Positions 50,706-59,911 of a stretch of 64,000 nt of DNA are shown here, in pieces. Below the pieces are notes generated by a model that was not told where the DNA came from, searched no databases, and was given only the letters and a program-made list of their open reading frames with translations. Both the position numbers and the translations under genes were made by a program. This stretch comes from Halorussus ruber (GTDB taxonomy: Archaea > Halobacteriota > Halobacteria > Halobacteriales > Haladaptataceae). Where the stretch lies: NCBI RefSeq assembly GCF_004765785.1, contig NZ_SBIT01000006.1, positions 62,001-126,000 of the forward strand. Reading direction: 5' to 3'. The number at the start of each line of letters is the position of its first letter. The stretch's first letter is position 1.

Positions 50706-53700
50706 ATGAACACGACGCTGGATTATCGGACAAACCGGGACCTCTTTTCGAATTATTATCTCGACGAGCATCTGCCGGAGACCGAAGACTGGCAGACGGT
50801 CGGCGAGGCGGAGGTCCGCGACGCTTACGAGGAGATTCGGGACTGCTATCGCCGGGAGGCCGACCGCGCGCCGGGGTACAACGAGCGACAGTTACGTGAG
50901 AACCTGCTGAATCCCGTCTTCGAGACGCTCGGCCTGACCACTGCGGTCGAGGAGCCGATTCGGGGCGAGCGCCTGCGACCCGACTACACCCTGTTCGGGA
51001 GCGAGCGCGCCAGAGAATCGGCCTTCGAGCGCCGCGAGGAGGGCCGGGACTTCCACGCCGACGCGCTCGGGGTCGCCGACGCCAAGCGGTGGGACCGGTC
51101 GCTCGACGCCGGGAGCAAGCGCGATTTCACCAACCCGAGCTATCAGGTCCACGTCTACCTCGACGCCACGGGCCTCGAACGGGGTATTCTCACCAACGGT
51201 CGGAAGTGGCGGCTCTACTACGGCCCGACGAGCCACCGGCTCGACTCCTACTACGAAATCGACCTGCCAGCCCTGCTGGAGACCGGCGACCCCGAGGAGT
51301 TCAAGTACTTCTACCTGTTCTTCCGGCGCGAGGCCTTCCTCGGCCGGGACGGCGGCGCGAGCGAGGTCCCCGCCCACGTCGGGACCGACCGCCCGTTCGT
51401 CGAGCGCGTCCACCGCGAGAGCAACGTCTTCGCCGAGGAGTTGAGCGAGGACCTGCGCGAGAACGTCTACGAGGCCCTCTCGGTGCTGGCGCAGGGATTC
51501 GTGGACAGCGCGGGGTACCGCGGAAAAGATAGCTCCGAGTACGCCGACCGCGAGACCATCGACGACGAGGACCTCGAAACGGTGTACGAGGCGTCGCTGA
51601 CCTACCTCTATCGCCTCATCTTCGTCCTCTACGCCGAGAGCGACGGCCGAGACCTGCTGGACACCGACAACGAGATTTACCGACGCCAGTACAGCCTCAA
51701 CGCGCTCAAGCGCCGGGTCGCCGACGAACTCGACAGGCCGAATCCCATCTACCAGTCGTGGCAGACGACCCTCTGGGACCGCCTCGAAGAACTGTTCGCG
51801 CTCATCGACCGCGGGAGCGAGTCGCAGGGCATCCCGACCGACGACCTCTACGTCCCGGCGTACAACGGTGGCCTCTTTAAGACAGGCGAGGCGCGGAGCG
51901 CCTCGGAAAAGCGAGTAGCGAGGGACGAAGGTCCCTCGGACCATGCGAGCGGCCAAGGCCGCGAGCAGACGGCGAAGCCGCGAGATGCGGACCCAGACGC
52001 GGGCGAAATAGAGGCCTTCCTCGCCTCCCACGCGGTCGGCGACACCTACCTCGCCGAGGTCATCGAACTCCTCACCCGGCGCGAGAGCGAACGCGGCGAG
52101 GGCCGAGCGTTCGTGGACTACTCCTCGCTCGACGTGCGCCACCTCGGGAGCATCTACGAGGGCCTGCTGGAATACGAGTTAGAGATGGCCGACGAGCCAC
52201 TCCTCGCGGTCCGCGACGGCGGCGAGCAGGAGTGGGTGCCCGCCGAGGAGGTCGAAACTGCCGGGAAGGACGCCGACCCGGTCGAGCGCGCCGAACCCGG
52301 CGAGGTCTACCTGACGACCGAGACGGGCAAGCGAAAGACCACGGGGTCGTACTACACCCCCGAGTTCGTGGTCGAGTACGTCGTCGAGCAGACGCTCGAA
52401 CCCCTGCTGGACGAGATTCGGGCCGACTTGGACCCACAGAGCCCGGACTACGCCGACGAGTTCGCCGAGCGCGTCTTCGACCTCTCGGTGCTGGACCCCG
52501 CGATGGGGAGCGGTCACTTCCTCGTCAAGACCGTCGAGTACCTCGCCCGAGCAGTCGTGGAGGCCTACCAGAAGCAAGTCGGGAAGGTCGGGGGCGACGA
52601 GACGGCCTCCGAGACCCACGGAATCGACACCCCCGAGGCCCACGGAATCGACACCCCCGACATCCACTGGGCGCGCAGGCAGGTCGCCCAGCAGTGCATC
52701 TACGGCGTGGACGACAACGGCATGGCGGTCGAGCTCGCCAAGGTGTCGCTGTGGCTCCGGACCCTCGCCGCGGACCAACCGCTGGCCTTCCTCGACCACC
52801 ACCTCAAGCGCGGGGACTCGCTGGCCGGGACCGACGTGGCCGAAGTCGAGGAGTTAGCCCGCGACACCGGACCGAACGCCAGCCTCGCGGACTTCGGCGC
52901 GACCCGGGCCGACGCCATCGGCGACCTGATGGACGCCTACCGGGAGTTCGCCGCGCTGGAGAACGAGACGCTGGCCGACGTGAAGGAGATGGAGCGCACG
53001 TACGGCGAAATCAAGCGCGACGACCTCCGACAGCGTCTGACGGGGATGGCGAACGTCCACGCCGCCGAGCGGTTCGGCCTCGACGCGCCCTCCGGAGCCT
53101 ACGAGCGGATGGGCCGGGCCTTGGACGACGAGGCAGAGTGGCGCGAAGTCGCCGAGAAGTCGTGGTTCCGGAAAGCTCAGCAGATGGCCGACGAGCGCGA
53201 CTTCCTCCACTGGAAACTCGCCTTCCCCGAGGTGTTCTACGAGGGCGACGGGTCGGCGAAAGAGGAGAGCGAGGCCGGATTCGACGCCGTGGTCGGCAAC
53301 CCGCCCTACGTCAGGAGTCGCAATCTCCCCGACGACCTCAAGGAGTACTACCGGCGGGAGTTCGGGACCGCCTCGGGAGCCTACGACCTCTACGTCCCCT
53401 TCGCGGAACTGGCCGCGGACCTCGGCAAGCGCGTCTCGCTGGTCGTGCCGAACAAGTGGACGACGACCGACTACGGCCGTGACCTCCGCGAGCGCCTGCT
53501 GGACGACTGGGGGCTGAGAGAGGTGCTGGACGCCTCGAACCTCGACGTGTTCCCCGACGCCGACATCTACCCCGTGGTCGTGACCTACGGAGAATCGCCA
53601 CGAGACGAGCCAGCGGGCGACGAGACCGACGAAATTCGGGTCCGGCACCCCGAACCCGACCAGCGCGGCGGCGAGCGAGAACTCGCCGCCGCGCCAGCGA

Positions 53701-55079
53701 CCAGCGTCGGCAAGTCGCTCGTGGACGACCTCGGCGGGCACGTCCTCCCGCTGGACTTGGACGGCGAGTTCGCCGAGACCGCGTCGGAGGTGCTGGAAGA
53801 GTGCGACCGACTCGGCGACCACGTGACCCTGACCGAGGGCGTCCACACCGGGAACGTCCGCGAGAAACTGCTGACCGACGAGCGCGGGGCAGGCGACGAC
53901 GAGGGGGACGGGGAGCGAGACGGGACGCTCCGAGAGGTCGTAGACGGCAAATCTATCGACCGCTACCGCCTCGACTGGGACGGGACGTGGCTCAGGTACG
54001 ACGAGTCGCTGGTCGAGCGCGACGACGGCGAGTACGCCGACCTGCGGGACGCCGACTGCTTCGAGGAGCCGAAACTGCTGGTCCGGGACATCAGCGACCG
54101 GCCGGTCGCGGTCTACGACGACGAGGAGTACTTCGCGCTCAACACCCTCTACAGCGTCCGGTCGCGCGACGAGTCGGACCTCTCGCTGCGGTACCTGCTC
54201 GGGGTGTTCAACTCCGAGTTTGCGACGACCTACTTCCGGCAGGTCTACGGCGGCACGCACGTCAGCGGCGACTACCTCCGGTTCAAGCCGATGTTCGCCC
54301 GCCAGATTCCGGTTCCGGACCCCGAGGACGCCGAGGTGGACGCCAGCGAAGTCGCCGAGCGAGCAGGAGTCGAGGAATCGGTTCCGCACGACCCCGAGGC
54401 CGCGGTCGCCGCCCTGACCGAGCGACTCCGAGCGGCGAGAGACGAGCGCGAGAGCCTGAATCTGGACGTGCTGGACTACCTCGGCAAGGGTGACGGCAGG
54501 GGCAGCGGCCACGGCGAAACCAAACGCGGCGAGCGTCGGTCCGGACCGACGCTCGCCGCGACCGGCGTGCCCGCGGCGGGCGTCGGCGACTCGGTTCTGG
54601 CCGAGACCGCGGCCGACCGCGACGGACTCCGAATCGGCGAGGTCCGGATGCGGAACGCGGACGGCGAACTCGTCTTGGAAGTCACCGCGCGGTACAAGCC
54701 CGAAACCGGCGAGCGAGACGACCGCGAGACCGACCGCTGGGGCTACGCCGAGACCGACCCGGTGCCAGCGATGCGATTCCGAGACCTCGGGGAGACCGAG
54801 CGCGCGCTGGTCGAGGCGTTCGTCCCGGCGGCCGCCGAGCGCGGCGACGGCTTCGCCGACTTCCGCGAGAACGCGACCAAGACCAACTCGCTTCTGGACC
54901 GCCTGCGAGCGATTCGCCTGCCGGACGCGGAGGAAGTACGCGAGGAGGTGGCGCGATACCGCGAGGTCCGAGAGCGCGCCGCCGAGTTGGACGAGCGAAT
55001 CGCGGCGCTGGAGGACGCTATCGACGACATCGTCTATCGGCTCTACGGAATTGACGACGAGGAGGTTCGGACCGAGTAG
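50706..55079 (+). CDS. Type IIG restriction-modification enzyme (nuclease-methyltransferase fusion)
   Basis: A 1457-residue single-chain enzyme. The N-terminal nuclease domain shows a PD-(D/E)xK site: P92-D93 (LRPDYTLFG) and D125-x-K127 (VADAKRWD). A helical connector follows. The N6-adenine methyltransferase domain has TTGSYYTPEFVVEYVVEQTL, motif I DPAMGSGHFLV (about 597-607) and catalytic motif IV NPPYV (about 865). The C-terminal part (VRSRDESDLSLRYLLGVFNS, KPMFARQIPVPDP, helical end) matches Eco57I/TaqI-like target recognition. It should methylate and cut DNA on its own. No partner gene is present. Residues ~394-427 are encoded by a hairpin-rich insertion. A 24-bp duplication gives HGIDTPEAHGIDTP near 640. 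Confidence 0.9.
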   Translation: MNTTLDYRTNRDLFSNYYLDEHLPETEDWQTVGEAEVRDAYEEIRDCYRREADRAPGYNERQLRENLLNPVFETLGLTTAVEEPIRGERLRPDYTLFGSERARESAFERREEGRDFHADALGVADAKRWDRSLDAGSKRDFTNPSYQVHVYLDATGLERGILTNGRKWRLYYGPTSHRLDSYYEIDLPALLETGDPEEFKYFYLFFRREAFLGRDGGASEVPAHVGTDRPFVERVHRESNVFAEELSEDLRENVYEALSVLAQGFVDSAGYRGKDSSEYADRETIDDEDLETVYEASLTYLYRLIFVLYAESDGRDLLDTDNEIYRRQYSLNALKRRVADELDRPNPIYQSWQTTLWDRLEELFALIDRGSESQGIPTDDLYVPAYNGGLFKTGEARSASEKRVARDEGPSDHASGQGREQTAKPRDADPDAGEIEAFLASHAVGDTYLAEVIELLTRRESERGEGRAFVDYSSLDVRHLGSIYEGLLEYELEMADEPLLAVRDGGEQEWVPAEEVETAGKDADPVERAEPGEVYLTTETGKRKTTGSYYTPEFVVEYVVEQTLEPLLDEIRADLDPQSPDYADEFAERVFDLSVLDPAMGSGHFLVKTVEYLARAVVEAYQKQVGKVGGDETASETHGIDTPEAHGIDTPDIHWARRQVAQQCIYGVDDNGMAVELAKVSLWLRTLAADQPLAFLDHHLKRGDSLAGTDVAEVEELARDTGPNASLADFGATRADAIGDLMDAYREFAALENETLADVKEMERTYGEIKRDDLRQRLTGMANVHAAERFGLDAPSGAYERMGRALDDEAEWREVAEKSWFRKAQQMADERDFLHWKLAFPEVFYEGDGSAKEESEAGFDAVVGNPPYVRSRNLPDDLKEYYRREFGTASGAYDLYVPFAELAADLGKRVSLVVPNKWTTTDYGRDLRERLLDDWGLREVLDASNLDVFPDADIYPVVVTYGESPRDEPAGDETDEIRVRHPEPDQRGGERELAAAPATSVGKSLVDDLGGHVLPLDLDGEFAETASEVLEECDRLGDHVTLTEGVHTGNVREKLLTDERGAGDDEGDGERDGTLREVVDGKSIDRYRLDWDGTWLRYDESLVERDDGEYADLRDADCFEEPKLLVRDISDRPVAVYDDEEYFALNTLYSVRSRDESDLSLRYLLGVFNSEFATTYFRQVYGGTHVSGDYLRFKPMFARQIPVPDPEDAEVDASEVAERAGVEESVPHDPEAAVAALTERLRAARDERESLNLDVLDYLGKGDGRGSGHGETKRGERRSGPTLAATGVPAAGVGDSVLAETAADRDGLRIGEVRMRNADGELVLEVTARYKPETGERDDRETDRWGYAETDPVPAMRFRDLGETERALVEAFVPAAAERGDGFADFRENATKTNSLLDRLRAIRLPDAEEVREEVARYREVRERAAELDERIAALEDAIDDIVYRLYGIDDEEVRTE
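51886..51985. repeat. Four consecutive mini-hairpins carried in frame inside the type IIG gene
   Basis: Within ~100 bases lie four short palindromes with tiny purine loops: GAGGCGC-GGA-GCGCCTC, GAGGGAC-GAAG-GTCCCTC, GCGGCC-AA-GGCCGC and CGGC-GAA-GCCG. They are separated by GCGAG-like spacers. The translated stretch (SASEKRVARDEGPSDHASGQ) is unlike the rest of the protein. It falls between the nuclease and methyltransferase domains and keeps the reading frame. It looks like an inserted or expanded palindromic element. Confidence 0.75.
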
Positions 55080-55203
55080 TCAGGCAGAGAGAAATATATA
55101 CGCATATTAAAGAAATAGTATTATGTTCTAAACACATATATACGTTGTTAATCCCCGAAAACCGGCGTGTTTCAGAAACCGGCGAGCGAACGGAAAAGAC
55201 GAC

Positions 55204-55437
55204 GTGACGACTCTGGCGACGGCCGGTGTGAACCGACGAACACCCAACCGAGACGTCGAGATTTTCGGCGTCCGCCTCGACCTCGAACTCCTCGGCATCC
55301 ACCTCGTCGTGACCTGTCTGGCGGTCTACGCCGCGGCGGACCTCGGCGTCAGCGCGTGGCGCGGCGTCGTGGCCGGACTGGTCGCGTATCTGGTCACGCT
55401 CCTGCGCCATCCCGGCGATAGGTCCGCAGCGCAGTGA
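55204..55437 (+). CDS. Small membrane protein of unknown function
   Basis: A 77-residue protein starting with GTG. A polar leader (VNRRTPNRDVEIFGVRLDLE) is followed by two hydrophobic segments (LLGIHLVVTCLAVYAAADLG and WRGVVAGLVAYLVTLL) and a charged end. It follows the type IIG gene by 124 bases, with AT-rich promoter-like DNA between them. The family is not recognised. Confidence 0.6.
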   Translation: MTTLATAGVNRRTPNRDVEIFGVRLDLELLGIHLVVTCLAVYAAADLGVSAWRGVVAGLVAYLVTLLRHPGDRSAAQ

Positions 55438-55518
55438 ATTCAGGGACCGCCTGACGGACCGCGTAGGAGGCGCGTAACAACGTGTCCGCATCTCGACACC
55501 CTGGGTAGGTGAACTATC

Positions 55519-55959
55519 GTGAGCGAGGAACCACTCTCGACCCGGCGCGCGCTCCTCGGAGCGGTCGGCGGCGCGCTCGCGGCGACCGCAGGGTGCGTCG
55601 GAACGGGGTCGGGGCCGGAACCGACCGGCCGGGAGATAACCGTCGAGTGGGAACTCGACCCCGAAAGCACGGGCGAGTACGAACACCTCCGGACGCTCCG
55701 CGACGAGGAGCGCGGGTGGACGTGGTTCGAGGGCCGATTCGTCGCCACGGAGTCTGGCGTGGCCGGATTCGAACACGAACACCGGTTCTTCCTCGACGGC
55801 GAGGAAATCGGCAGATGGCGCTCGGACTTCGAACCGGGCGAGTACAGTTCGCTGTTCGTCATGGACGAAGGCGAGGGGACGACCTACGACTACGCGCTCC
55901 GGACGGACCCCGTTCCCACGTCGTTCGAGGTGTACGTGAAGCAGATAGAAGAGAAGTGA
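55519..55959 (+). CDS. Tat-exported lipoprotein of unknown function
   Basis: A 146-residue protein with a twin-arginine signal and lipobox: STRRALLGAVGGALAATAGC, with the lipidated Cys at residue 26. The mature part is small and beta-rich (ITVEWELDPESTGEYEHLRT, then FLDGEEIGRW). It is predicted to be anchored outside the cytoplasmic membrane. It starts with GTG. No ligand or enzymatic motif is seen. Confidence 0.8.
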   Translation: MSEEPLSTRRALLGAVGGALAATAGCVGTGSGPEPTGREITVEWELDPESTGEYEHLRTLRDEERGWTWFEGRFVATESGVAGFEHEHRFFLDGEEIGRWRSDFEPGEYSSLFVMDEGEGTTYDYALRTDPVPTSFEVYVKQIEEK

Positions 55960-55996
55960 GCGGCAGGGGCAGGAAAAACGGGAGGAGACCCGAACC

Positions 55997-56746
55997 TCAG
56001 GGAAGGTGCGGTTCGAACACGTCTGCGCGCAGGCTCTCGTGGACGTGTTCCAGCAGCGTCCGCAGGTTCTCGGTGTCCTCGCGGTTGTACTTCACCAACC
56101 TGTCGAGCGCGGCGTCGTCCTCGTTGCGGTCGTAGCGGTGCCAGAGCCGGACCGCCTCGCGGCCGTCCACGTCGTCGTCGGCGCGGTCGATGCCGATTTC
56201 GCGCTCGATGGTTTTCAGCCCGCCCGAGAGGCCGATTTGCTTGCAGGTGTACATCAAATCGAGGTGGGGCGTCGTCACGTCGAGGCCGAAGCTGTCCTCC
56301 AAGAAGGGCTGGTCGAATCGCTTGCCGTTGAACGACACCAGCATGCTCGACTCGGCGAACTCCTCGCGGAGCGCCGACGCCGAGAGGTCTTCGCCCTGCA
56401 CGTAGGTCCGGGTGTCGCCCCCGCGGTGGAGGCTGACCGTGGTCACGTCGTGGCGCGTGCTGTCGAGGCCGGTGGTCTCGATGTCGAAGAAGCAGACGCT
56501 GTCGGCGAAGTTGTCGTAGGCCCGCCAGAGGCTCCCGCTCGGCAGGTTCTGGCCGAAGAAGTCGGCGTCTCCGGCGTCGAGCCGGTCGCGCGCGGCGTCG
56601 ATGAACTCGCGGACGTTCCGGCCCGTTTTGGGGCCCAGCAAGTCCTCCTCGAAGTCGTCCCAGTGGGTGACGCCCTGTTTCCAGAGCTTCTGTTCGGTCT
56701 TCTCGCCCACCCCGCTGGCCGCGATGAACGAGTTCTGGAGTTGCAT
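55997..56746 (-). CDS. Ribonuclease H-like DEDD exonuclease domain protein (YprB-like)
   Basis: A 249-residue protein. Residues ~1-30 resemble a helix-hairpin-helix (FIAASGVGEKTEQKLWKQGV). The exonuclease fold follows, with metal ligands in FFDIETTGLD (D88, E90), SFNGKRFDQPFL (D145), HLDLMYTCKQIGLSGGLKTI and KYNREDTENL (Y220-x3-D224), the DEDDy pattern. This matches the haloarchaeal and YprB-type ribonuclease-H-like family acting on DNA or RNA. ATG 56746 places the HhH at the start. The longer upstream frame crosses repeat copy C and is not credible. Confidence 0.85.
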   Translation of the reverse strand: MQLQNSFIAASGVGEKTEQKLWKQGVTHWDDFEEDLLGPKTGRNVREFIDAARDRLDAGDADFFGQNLPSGSLWRAYDNFADSVCFFDIETTGLDSTRHDVTTVSLHRGGDTRTYVQGEDLSASALREEFAESSMLVSFNGKRFDQPFLEDSFGLDVTTPHLDLMYTCKQIGLSGGLKTIEREIGIDRADDDVDGREAVRLWHRYDRNEDDAALDRLVKYNREDTENLRTLLEHVHESLRADVFEPHLP

Positions 56747-56841
56747 TGGGAGGCGGATTAGCGGGAAGGCTCTTAGTCGTGGGTGGTTTGGAGTGGGACG
56801 AGAGAATTCAGAGAAGTAACGAGGAGCGCGACGATGGTCTC

Positions 56842-56967
56842 GAAAGCCCTCACGCGGTTCGCGGTCGCTCAGCGACATATCCGGGCGCGCAGTTCTGCGC
56901 GCCCGGATAAGGGTCGGCTGAGGCGACCACGGCCTCCAGCCGCGAACCGCGTTCGCCCTTTCAGTCC
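56842..56967 (+). repeat. Dispersed structured repeat, copy C
   Basis: This copy runs from GAAAGCCCTCACGCG to CCCTTTCAGTCC. The outer helix GCGGTTCGCGG/CCGCGAACCGC is shared with copy D. The middle helix is CTCAGC-GAC with GTC-GGCTGAG, and the inner helix ATCCGGGCGCGC/GCGCGCCCGGAT is the longest of the four copies. It is in the divergent gap between the DEDD nuclease gene (-) and the cupin gene (+). Confidence 0.85.
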
Positions 56968-57064
56968 GCCGAGGGCGGTGAGTGTTCCACCGAGTGAAGT
57001 ACGTAGATAGTGGCGCGTCTCCGAGTTCCCCAACCACTTAGTTTCAGAGTCCCAAACCGAGGCC

Positions 57065-57541
57065 ATGGAGAAAGTCGCAATCGACGCGGTGGACAACGAG
57101 CGGAACCCGATGAAAGTCCACAGCGTCCGGAAGCCGGTCTCTCGCGCGCTCGGAACGGACCACTTCGCCATGAACTACTTCGAGTTAGAGGCAGGCGAGT
57201 CGTTCTCGGGCGGTCTCCACCGGCACAACGACCAAGAGGAGGTCTTCTACGTCGAGTCTGGCACCGCCACCTTCGAGGTCGGCCTCGACCGCGAGGAGGT
57301 CGCGGTCGAAGCGGGCGAACTCGTCCGGTTCCCGCCCGGCGAGTTCCAGAAGGGGTACAACGACGACGAGGAGACCGTCGAGGGGTGGGCGCTCGGTGCG
57401 CCCGGCGCGACCCACGACTGGGACGAACTCCAGTCGCGGGCCTACTGCCCCGAGTGCGAGGACGAAGCCACCCACGACGTGGGACTCGCGGAGGGGAACT
57501 TCGAGTTGACCTGCACCGAGTGCGGGACGACGCAGGGATAA
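57065..57541 (+). CDS. Cupin protein with C-terminal zinc ribbon
   Basis: A 158-residue protein. The cupin barrel carries the metal motif GGLHRHNDQEEVFYVESGTA (H52, H54, E59) and a second strand motif FPPGEFQKGYN. After a short linker a zinc ribbon is formed by CPEC (128-131) and CTEC (150-153). Single-domain cupins of this type bind a metal and a small ligand. The ribbon suggests contact with nucleic acid or a partner protein. The function is unknown. Confidence 0.82.
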   Translation: MEKVAIDAVDNERNPMKVHSVRKPVSRALGTDHFAMNYFELEAGESFSGGLHRHNDQEEVFYVESGTATFEVGLDREEVAVEAGELVRFPPGEFQKGYNDDEETVEGWALGAPGATHDWDELQSRAYCPECEDEATHDVGLAEGNFELTCTECGTTQG

Positions 57542-57643
57542 CGCGACGCGGGACGGCAGGGCGCACGGGGCGAGCGCCAGCGGCGGCCTCGGCAGTAGCT
57601 ATTTCTTCGGCGTCGGCGTAGCCTGCCGGACGAGGGACGGGGA

Positions 57644-58591
57644 ATGAGGGACAAACGACGCCGAGACGAGAGCGACCGGAGAACCGAGGAGAACGAGGAC
57701 ACCAACACGAACTGGCGGCGCCGAGTAACCCGCCGAACCGCGCTCGCGTCGGTCGGAAGCGGACTCCTCGGGATGGGCTTGGGCACCGCCGGGGCCGCCG
57801 AGACAGTCGAGGCCGCGGCCCAAGAGGGCGACCAGTTTCCGCCGCGCGAGCGCACCTTCTGGGGAGCGCCCCAGCGACTGGGCGAGGGGAGCGCCGCGGT
57901 GTTCCTGACGAGGGGGCGGTCGGGAGCGCCGCGCTATCTGGGCGTCTGGTTCACGGCGAGCGCGCTCGACGGGTTGCCCACGACCGAGGAGCGACGAGCG
58001 AACGCGACGGACCTTCCGCTCCCGCGAGCGACGGCGGACCTGACGAACGTCCGGTGGGTCACGGTCGATTGGAACCCCGAGGGACGCCCGGTAGCGGAGT
58101 TCGACGCGCCGAACTTCGGCTTCCGGTTCTCCCTGCTGTCCCGACGGGAGTCCTTGCGAGAAATCCGACCGGGGGAGTGCGACCGGGACGGTGACGGGAC
58201 GCCGGACACCGAGGTCCCGTGCGAAGTCTTCGAGCGCGGGACGGTCTCACTCTCCCCGCGGCGACGACCGCCGGGGTACGTCCCGACCGACGAGGTTCTG
58301 CCGCTCGTCGGGAATCGCTGGATACAGCGAGACACACCTGAGTTCGACGGCGAATCTCGCACCCACACGTTGCTGTACGGCGCGTTCGACGGGGCAATCA
58401 CCGCAATCGAACCAGTAGTCGCGCTCGACCACCTCGAAACGCTCCGCGGACGCGAAATCGCCGACGTCGCCGCGCCCGAGGCCTACGACCAGTACGGCTT
58501 CTACCCGACCCAGTACGTCGTTCGATTCCTCCCCGAGCAGGACGCCTACGTGGTGTTTCTCCGCCGATACCAGATATTCGAGGGGAGTTAG
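57644..58591 (+). CDS. Tat-exported protein of unknown function
   Basis: A 315-residue protein with a long charged N-terminus and a twin-arginine signal (RRRVTRRTALASVGSGLLGM) cleaved probably near residue 48. The mature domain is beta-rich: PRYLGVWFTASALDGLPTTE, a Ca-binding-like DRDGDGTPDTE loop (about 183-193), and YGFYPTQYVVRFLPEQDAYV near the end. It should be secreted. It overlaps the convergent methyltransferase gene by 4 bases. No enzymatic motif is recognised. Confidence 0.8.
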   Translation: MRDKRRRDESDRRTEENEDTNTNWRRRVTRRTALASVGSGLLGMGLGTAGAAETVEAAAQEGDQFPPRERTFWGAPQRLGEGSAAVFLTRGRSGAPRYLGVWFTASALDGLPTTEERRANATDLPLPRATADLTNVRWVTVDWNPEGRPVAEFDAPNFGFRFSLLSRRESLREIRPGECDRDGDGTPDTEVPCEVFERGTVSLSPRRRPPGYVPTDEVLPLVGNRWIQRDTPEFDGESRTHTLLYGAFDGAITAIEPVVALDHLETLRGREIADVAAPEAYDQYGFYPTQYVVRFLPEQDAYVVFLRRYQIFEGS

Positions 58592-59325
58592 CTCGCCACG
58601 AAGACGGCGTGGTCGCTCTCGTCCGGGTCGGCCGACTCGTCGTACCAACCGTAGCGTTCGACAGACAGGCCCAGCACGCCGCAGACTCCGTCGAGGTATT
58701 CGGGGTCGTGGTCGTAGAGTCGGTGGGTGTCCACGAAGAACTCCCCGTCGGGCGTGAAGACTACCGAGTCCCAGCGATACGACGAGTCGCCCGCCTCGTG
58801 AACGTCGGTGAGGCGCGCGTGGGTCCCCTCCTCGGACGAATGGGTCACGAGTCGGGGGTCGGTGCCCTCGTCGGCGAGTGCGAACTGGTCGAAGACCAGC
58901 AGGCCGCCCTCTGCGAGGTGGTCGGCCGCCGCGCGGAGACTTTCGGCGGCGGCGTCGGGGCCGAGGTGCTGGACGACCGTGAAGGGGAACCACACGAGGT
59001 CGAAGGCTCCTTCGACTGGCAGGTCCGGCAGTTCGCCGACGCGGAACTCGGCGTCGGACTTGGTCCGGGCGCGTTCGACCATCGCGGGGTACTTGTCCAC
59101 GCCGACGACATCGAAGCCCTCCTCGCGGAGTCGCTTGCTGTGTTCGCCGGTGCCGCATCCGACGACGAGCGCGCGCTTCCGGCGGGAGTCAGGCTCGGTC
59201 TCGGTGTCGAGTTCGGCATCTTCCTCGAACCGAGACAGCACGAACTCGACCTCGGCGTCGTAGTCTTTCCGGGCGTAGAGCGCGTCGTAGGCCTCGGGGT
59301 ACTCGGAGTAGAGATTCTCGCTCAT
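58588..59325 (-). CDS. SAM-dependent methyltransferase
   Basis: A 245-residue class I methyltransferase. It starts ENLYSEYPEAYDALYARKDY, then motif I RALVVGCGTGEHSKRL (about residues 50-65), motif II VVGVDKYPAMVERAR and motif III-IV FDLVWFPFTVVQHLGPDAA. Similar proteins methylate small molecules. The target is unknown. ATG 59325 is preferred over an ATG nine codons upstream because the family starts near YSEYP. Confidence 0.88.
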   Translation of the reverse strand: MSENLYSEYPEAYDALYARKDYDAEVEFVLSRFEEDAELDTETEPDSRRKRALVVGCGTGEHSKRLREEGFDVVGVDKYPAMVERARTKSDAEFRVGELPDLPVEGAFDLVWFPFTVVQHLGPDAAAESLRAAADHLAEGGLLVFDQFALADEGTDPRLVTHSSEEGTHARLTDVHEAGDSSYRWDSVVFTPDGEFFVDTHRLYDHDPEYLDGVCGVLGLSVERYGWYDESADPDESDHAVFVAS

Positions 59326-59408
59326 GCACGGCACCACGCAAAGAACCCTCATAAAACCATCAATCAGGCAGACCGACGTGCCGGACCGCCCAAAAAGAAC
59401 AGGCGTGC

Positions 59409-59747
59409 TTACGGTCGGAGGTACGCCCAGCCGTCGTCCTGCAGTCGAGTCAGTTCGCTCGCGCCAGACGAGACCGTCTCGACGCCGTCCACGAGGTCGG
59501 CGTCTTCGAGGTCCATCAGGTCGAGGGTGTTGCTACAGGCGCGGAAGTCGATGCCCGCGTCGAGGAGTCCCTCGACGGTGTCGCTGTGGGTGCCGTCCTT
59601 CCTGAGCGGGTCGATGCCCTCGGCCTGCGCGACGACTGCGATGTCGTCCATCTCGACGGTCTCGTCGTTCGAGAGGTTCTCCGCGATGGTCAGGACCGTC
59701 TTCTGGTGGTCCTCGTCGCCGCTGGTGAGGTGGAATGCGGTGCGCAT
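59409..59747 (-). CDS. DsrE/DsrF-like protein, cytoplasmic
   Basis: A 112-residue protein of the DsrE fold. It starts RTAFHLTSGDEDHQKTVLTI and has the conserved cysteine 71 in DFRACSNTLDLMDLEDADLV. These proteins take part in sulfur relay or bind small thiols. A homologue with a Tat signal is transcribed divergently from 59912, sharing the motif FRAC followed by a DLVDGVE segment. ATG 59747 is chosen over an upstream start that would add 26 unrelated residues. Confidence 0.85.
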   Translation of the reverse strand: MRTAFHLTSGDEDHQKTVLTIAENLSNDETVEMDDIAVVAQAEGIDPLRKDGTHSDTVEGLLDAGIDFRACSNTLDLMDLEDADLVDGVETVSSGASELTRLQDDGWAYLRP

Positions 59748-59911
59748 GCAATCGTAGGACGGCGCTGGCGAGCAAGTGGCTGTTGGCCGGGCGATATATT
59801 TTCGGGGCGACGTGACCGTAGACAAGGTAATTCGGAAATCGAGACTGTTCCCGGCGCTTAACGTTTCGAATCCTCGGAAATGGATTTTATTGGGCTACAC
59901 GTGCAAGTCCG

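Noticed and set aside
55997-57037. Longer start for the DEDD nuclease gene at 57037
   Set aside because: The extra ~97 residues would be encoded by repeat copy C and flanking DNA. ATG 56746 matches the fold.
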